NCBI GenBank assembly: GCA_002339355.1
Contig: DDKQ01000042.1
Coordinates: forward strand, 17,041-33,772
From: Candidatus Subteraquimicrobium carltonvillense
GTDB taxonomy: Bacteria; Actinomycetota; Aquicultoria; Subteraquimicrobiales; Subteraquimicrobiaceae
Direction of reading: 5' to 3'
DNA: 16,732 bases
Position numbers and translations under genes: made by a program. Below the pieces are notes generated by a model. It saw only the letters and a program-made list of their open reading frames with translations. It searched no databases and was not told the DNA's origin. The first letter of the stretch is position 1. Every line of letters starts with the position of its first letter. Positions 13,756 to 16,732 of this stretch are shown piece by piece.

Positions 13756-14910
13756 ATGAAAAAGGAATATTTAATGACACCGGGACCTACTCCTGTGCCA
13801 ACCGATGTGCTTCTCGCTCAAGCGAGATGCATGATACACCATCGCACGCCTCTTTTTACGGAGACCCTTCTTTCATTAATTGAGGATCTCAAATATATCT
13901 TTCAAACGAAAAACGACGTACTCATCTTCGCATCTTCAGGTACGGGAGCCATGGAATCAGCAGTTGTCAATCTATTTTCTCCGGGCGATAAGGTTATCGC
14001 CGCAAGCAACGGCAAGTTTGGGGATAGATTCATAAAGCTTGCTGAGACCTACGGGCTTGAGGTCATAAAGCTCGAATACGAGTGGGACATGGTAGTGAAC
14101 CCCGACGACATCGCTCACATACTTGAAAAGGACAAGGATATAAAAGGTGTACTGGTGGTCCAAAGTGAGACCTCCACAGGCATACTTAATGATGTTAAGA
14201 CCATAGGAGAGATTGTTAAAGATCATCCAGCCGTTTTGGTGGTGGATTCCATAACCGGAATAGGGGCTGTGGAGTGCAAAACCGACGAATGGCACTTGGA
14301 TGTGGTCATGACCGGTTCCCAAAAGGGTTTGATGCTCCCACCGGGCTTGGCTTGCGTCAGTGTGAGCGATAAAGCGTGGGAAGCCGTTGAAAGGTCCACT
14401 TTACCGAAGTTTTATTTTAACTATAAAAAATATCGTGAGGCTCTGAGCCGACCTTCCCCTCAGACTCCCTTTACCCCCCCAATTTCACTGATGGTGGCAT
14501 TGAGGGAAGCTCTTAAGATGGTAAGGGAAGAGGGGTTGGAGAATGTCATCAGGCGCCATGCCATCTTGGCTGAAGCTGTCCGCCAGGGAGTCCAGGCTTT
14601 GGGCTTGGAGCTTTTTGCTCCCCCTGAGGGAAGGGGAAATGCCGTAACCCCAGTCAAAGTTCCAGAGGGCATCGATGGAGGCAAAATTGTAAAAATCATG
14701 CGCGATAAATATGGAATCACCATAGCCGGTGGTCAAAATCATCTGAAGGGAAAGATTTTCAGGATTGGTCATCTGGGCTATTTCGACAGGTTTGATATAA
14801 TCACCACCCTATCGGGCTTGGAGAGCACGCTCTCCGAGTTGGGCTATCCCGTCGAATTTGGAACCGCGATTAAGAGGGCGGAAGAAGTTTTCATGGAAAA
14901 TCCACTCTAA
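13756..14910 (+). CDS. Class V pyridoxal-phosphate aminotransferase (alanine/serine-glyoxylate or serine-pyruvate type)
   Basis: A 384-residue fold-type I PLP enzyme. M-T-P-G-P-T-P-V-P (7-15) is the family N-terminus. A-S-S-G-T-G-A-M-E (59-67) binds the cofactor phosphate, Asp164 in V-V-D-S contacts the PLP nitrogen, and Lys190 in T-G-S-Q-K-G is the Schiff-base lysine. The family covers alanine-glyoxylate, serine-pyruvate and serine-glyoxylate aminotransferases. In thermophiles such as Thermotoga and in methanogens a member next to serA is proposed to stand in for SerC. Here serA follows 118 nt downstream, so transamination of phosphohydroxypyruvate or hydroxypyruvate is the best inference. 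The ATG follows GGGAGGT. The substrate is not proven by sequence. Confidence 0.92.
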   Translation: MKKEYLMTPGPTPVPTDVLLAQARCMIHHRTPLFTETLLSLIEDLKYIFQTKNDVLIFASSGTGAMESAVVNLFSPGDKVIAASNGKFGDRFIKLAETYGLEVIKLEYEWDMVVNPDDIAHILEKDKDIKGVLVVQSETSTGILNDVKTIGEIVKDHPAVLVVDSITGIGAVECKTDEWHLDVVMTGSQKGLMLPPGLACVSVSDKAWEAVERSTLPKFYFNYKKYREALSRPSPQTPFTPPISLMVALREALKMVREEGLENVIRRHAILAEAVRQGVQALGLELFAPPEGRGNAVTPVKVPEGIDGGKIVKIMRDKYGITIAGGQNHLKGKIFRIGHLGYFDRFDIITTLSGLESTLSELGYPVEFGTAIKRAEEVFMENPL

Positions 14911-14914
14911 TAGA

Positions 14915-15007
14915 ATAGGTAAGTAGGTTATTGGTTAATTGTAACTGGTGAGTGAGTAATGGGAACCAATAAGCCTTAATAACCCAGTAACTTAGTAACC
15001 CAATAAT
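14915..15007 (+). repeat. Heptad-repeat hairpin upstream of serA
   Basis: The 5' arm contains the 7-mers TTATTGG, TTAATTG, TAACTGG and TGAGTGA. The 3' arm reads CCCAGTA, ACTTAGT, AACCCAA and TAATCTG. TTATTGG (14928-14934) pairs with CCAATAA (15000-15006), and ACTGG (14944-14948) with CCAGT (14984-14988). It ends about 10 nt before the serA ribosome binding site. Confidence 0.7.
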
Positions 15008-15028
15008 CTGAGGTTGGAGGGAAGATGA

Positions 15029-16645
15029 ATGAAAATTTTAATTACGGAGAAGATCGCAAAGAGTGGGATCGAACAGCTAAAGGTAGCAGGCTTCGATGCT
15101 GATGTGAGACTAAATATAGCCCTAGAGGAGCTCAAGGAATGCATCAAAGAATACGATGCCCTGATAGTTCGAAGTGGAACCAAGGTCACCGAGGAAGTTA
15201 TATCTAATGCTCAGAACCTCAAGGTAATCGGGAGGGCGGGTATCGGAGTCGATAATATTGATGTCCATGCTGCTACAAAGAAGGGAATAATTGTGGCCAA
15301 TGCTCCTCAAAGCAATATCATTTCCGCAGCGGAGCATACAATTGCTTTACTCTTTGCTCAGTGCAGAAATATTCCATCAGCTAATTCCCATTTGAAATCG
15401 GGAAAGTGGGAAAGATCCAAATTCCAGGGTGTTGAGGTGTGTGATAAGACATTGGGCATTGTAGGTTTGGGACGCATTGGTACATTGGTGGCTACTAGAG
15501 CACACGGTTTGGGGATGAAAGTAATCGCTTATGACCCATACGTTTCCGAAGAGCGATTTGAGCGGTTGGGTGTGGAGCGGGCGAAAAAGCTCGAGGATTT
15601 ATTGAAAGTCTCTGATTTTATATCCGTTCATGTCCCCAAGACCAAGGAGACAACGGGGATGTTTGGAGAGAAGGAATTCGCGCTGGTGAAAGACGGCGTA
15701 CGCATAGTGAATACTGCTCGGGGAGGTATCTTCCAAGAAAAAGCTCTCATAAAGGCCCTTAAAGAAGGGAAAGTTGCCAGTGTGGCGGTCGATGTTTTCG
15801 AGAGAGAACCCTGTACTTCGAGCCCCTTATTTGAGTTTGAGCAGGTGGTGGTGACTCCACATCTCGGGGCTTCAACTCAGGAAGCTCAGGATAAAGCAGG
15901 AATCATGATCGCTGAGCAGATCATCGCTGCCCTCAAGGGTGGAGTGGTCACGAATGCGGTAAACATCCCAGTGGTTCCAACGGAGGTAGCGGAAGCTCTC
16001 AAACCATTTTTGCCTCTCGCGGAGCAGTTGGGCAATCTTTACATCCATTTGGCAAAGGGGAAGTTGGGTCATCTGGAAGCCGAATATTCTGGAGAAATTG
16101 CTCAGCATGATTCAAGACTCCTCACTAATTCCATACTCAAGGGTTTATTCGCTTCTGTGGTTGAGGAACCCATAACCTTGGTCAATGCACCAGTTATCGC
16201 TAAGGAAAGGGGAGTAAGGGTAAAAGAAAGCAAGAGCACTATCTCCAGGGATTACATCAACCTCATCACCTTGAGGGGCAGGGATGTCAAGGGAGAATTA
16301 TCCGTTGCCGGCACGGTCATGGGCAAGAAGAATGAACCTCGTTTTGTGGGCATTTACGAGTACGAAATAGATATAATACCCTCAAAGTATATGTTGTTTG
16401 TGAAATACATCGACCGCCCAGGGATGATCGGTGCCGTGGGGTCCATTATGGGGCGAGCGAATATTAACATCGCCAGCATGCAGGTGGGGCGGAAGAGGAT
16501 CCGAGGCGAAGCGGTCATGGGACTCAACTTGGACGACCCCGTACCCGAGGACGTAGTGGAGCAAATTAGAAGGACCCCTGGAATTTCCGATGTATGGTTC
16601 ATCGTCTTGGAGGGAGCGAAGGAGAAAATTGGCATCATTGAATAA
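15029..16645 (+). CDS. serA: D-3-phosphoglycerate dehydrogenase, long form with ASB and ACT domains
   Basis: Oxidises 3-phosphoglycerate to 3-phosphohydroxypyruvate with NAD+, the first step of serine synthesis. The 538 residues match the long type I enzyme. The order is substrate domain, NAD domain with G-L-G-R-I-G (146-151) and Asp169 of Y-D-P-Y, then catalytic Arg231 (N-T-A-R-G-G), Glu260 and His278 (P-H-L-G-A-S-T). An allosteric-substrate-binding domain (about 320-445) and a C-terminal ACT domain (about 455-535, with D-R-P-G-M-I-G) follow. The ACT domain suggests serine feedback. The ATG at 15029 follows GGAGGGAAG (15016-15024); an earlier out-of-frame ATG at 15025 is not used. The partner aminotransferase lies upstream; no serB is in the window. 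Confidence 0.97.
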   Translation: MKILITEKIAKSGIEQLKVAGFDADVRLNIALEELKECIKEYDALIVRSGTKVTEEVISNAQNLKVIGRAGIGVDNIDVHAATKKGIIVANAPQSNIISAAEHTIALLFAQCRNIPSANSHLKSGKWERSKFQGVEVCDKTLGIVGLGRIGTLVATRAHGLGMKVIAYDPYVSEERFERLGVERAKKLEDLLKVSDFISVHVPKTKETTGMFGEKEFALVKDGVRIVNTARGGIFQEKALIKALKEGKVASVAVDVFEREPCTSSPLFEFEQVVVTPHLGASTQEAQDKAGIMIAEQIIAALKGGVVTNAVNIPVVPTEVAEALKPFLPLAEQLGNLYIHLAKGKLGHLEAEYSGEIAQHDSRLLTNSILKGLFASVVEEPITLVNAPVIAKERGVRVKESKSTISRDYINLITLRGRDVKGELSVAGTVMGKKNEPRFVGIYEYEIDIIPSKYMLFVKYIDRPGMIGAVGSIMGRANINIASMQVGRKRIRGEAVMGLNLDDPVPEDVVEQIRRTPGISDVWFIVLEGAKEKIGIIE

Positions 16646-16646
16646 A

Positions 16647-16732
16647 CAGGTTGAAGGTTCTAGGTTCAAGGTTGAAGGTTTTAGGTTAATGGGTGAATGG
16701 GTAAATGGGTGAATAGGTAGATAGGTAGATAG
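16647..16732 (+). repeat. Heptad tandem repeats downstream of serA, running off the window
   Basis: The stretch reads as degenerate 7-mers: CAGGTTG, AAGGTTC, TAGGTTC, AAGGTTG, AAGGTTT, TAGGTTA, ATGGGTG, AATGGGT, then GGTGAAT and AGGTAGAT variants. It is strongly purine/T-biased on this strand, as expected of one arm of a hairpin whose complementary arm would lie beyond the window end. No terminator is visible after serA up to 16732. Confidence 0.7.

Overview
The window looks like a chromosomal piece of an uncultivated bacterium of intermediate GC content. The best clue to lineage is a canonical tRNA-sensing T-box leader with a consensus sigma-70-type promoter. Such leaders are typical of Firmicutes, Actinomycetota, Chloroflexota and relatives. 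The tight ABC operon and strong GGAGG-type ribosome binding sites fit, but a phylum cannot be named from the sequence alone.

Layout. (1) 1-108: last codons of an isocitrate/isopropylmalate dehydrogenase family gene. (2) 111-247: short non-coding element with perfect 12-bp terminal inverted repeats. (3) 292-5448, minus strand: four-gene exporter operon in the order ABC-2 ATPase, ABC-2 permease, LolD/MacB-type ATPase, FtsX-type permease. The LolD/MacB-type ATPase carries a single-base frameshift near its N-terminus. (4) 5449-7600: accessory stretch with a riboswitch-like attenuator, a coiled-coil DIP1984-like protein, a ~209-nt candidate structured RNA closed by a perfect 11-bp stem, a Cys-cluster protein gene interrupted by an in-frame TAG, and a second element related to the one at 111-247. 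(5) 7616-8032, minus: small EamA-domain membrane protein. (6) 8149-16645, plus: consensus promoter, T-box leader with a GUC (valine) specifier, then ilvD, ilvB, ilvN, ilvC, a class V aminotransferase and serA.

How it works together. IlvBN makes acetolactate or acetohydroxybutyrate, IlvC isomerises and reduces it, and IlvD dehydrates the product to the branched-chain 2-oxoacids. The T-box would let uncharged tRNA-Val switch on transcription of at least ilvD. SerA and the class V aminotransferase downstream plausibly form a serine (or serine/glycine) branch, with the aminotransferase in place of a SerC-type enzyme.

The most unusual feature is a family of long imperfect hairpins built from degenerate 7-nt repeats. 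They occupy nearly every sizeable gap of the biosynthetic cluster: inside the T-box leader, between ilvD and ilvB, after ilvC, before serA, and (as one arm) after serA. Their sequences differ from site to site but keep the 7-nt period and the hairpin form. Other leads are the candidate structured RNA at 6475-6683, the competing-stem attenuator at 5846-5942, and the two gene lesions (frameshift and amber), which may be real or assembly errors.
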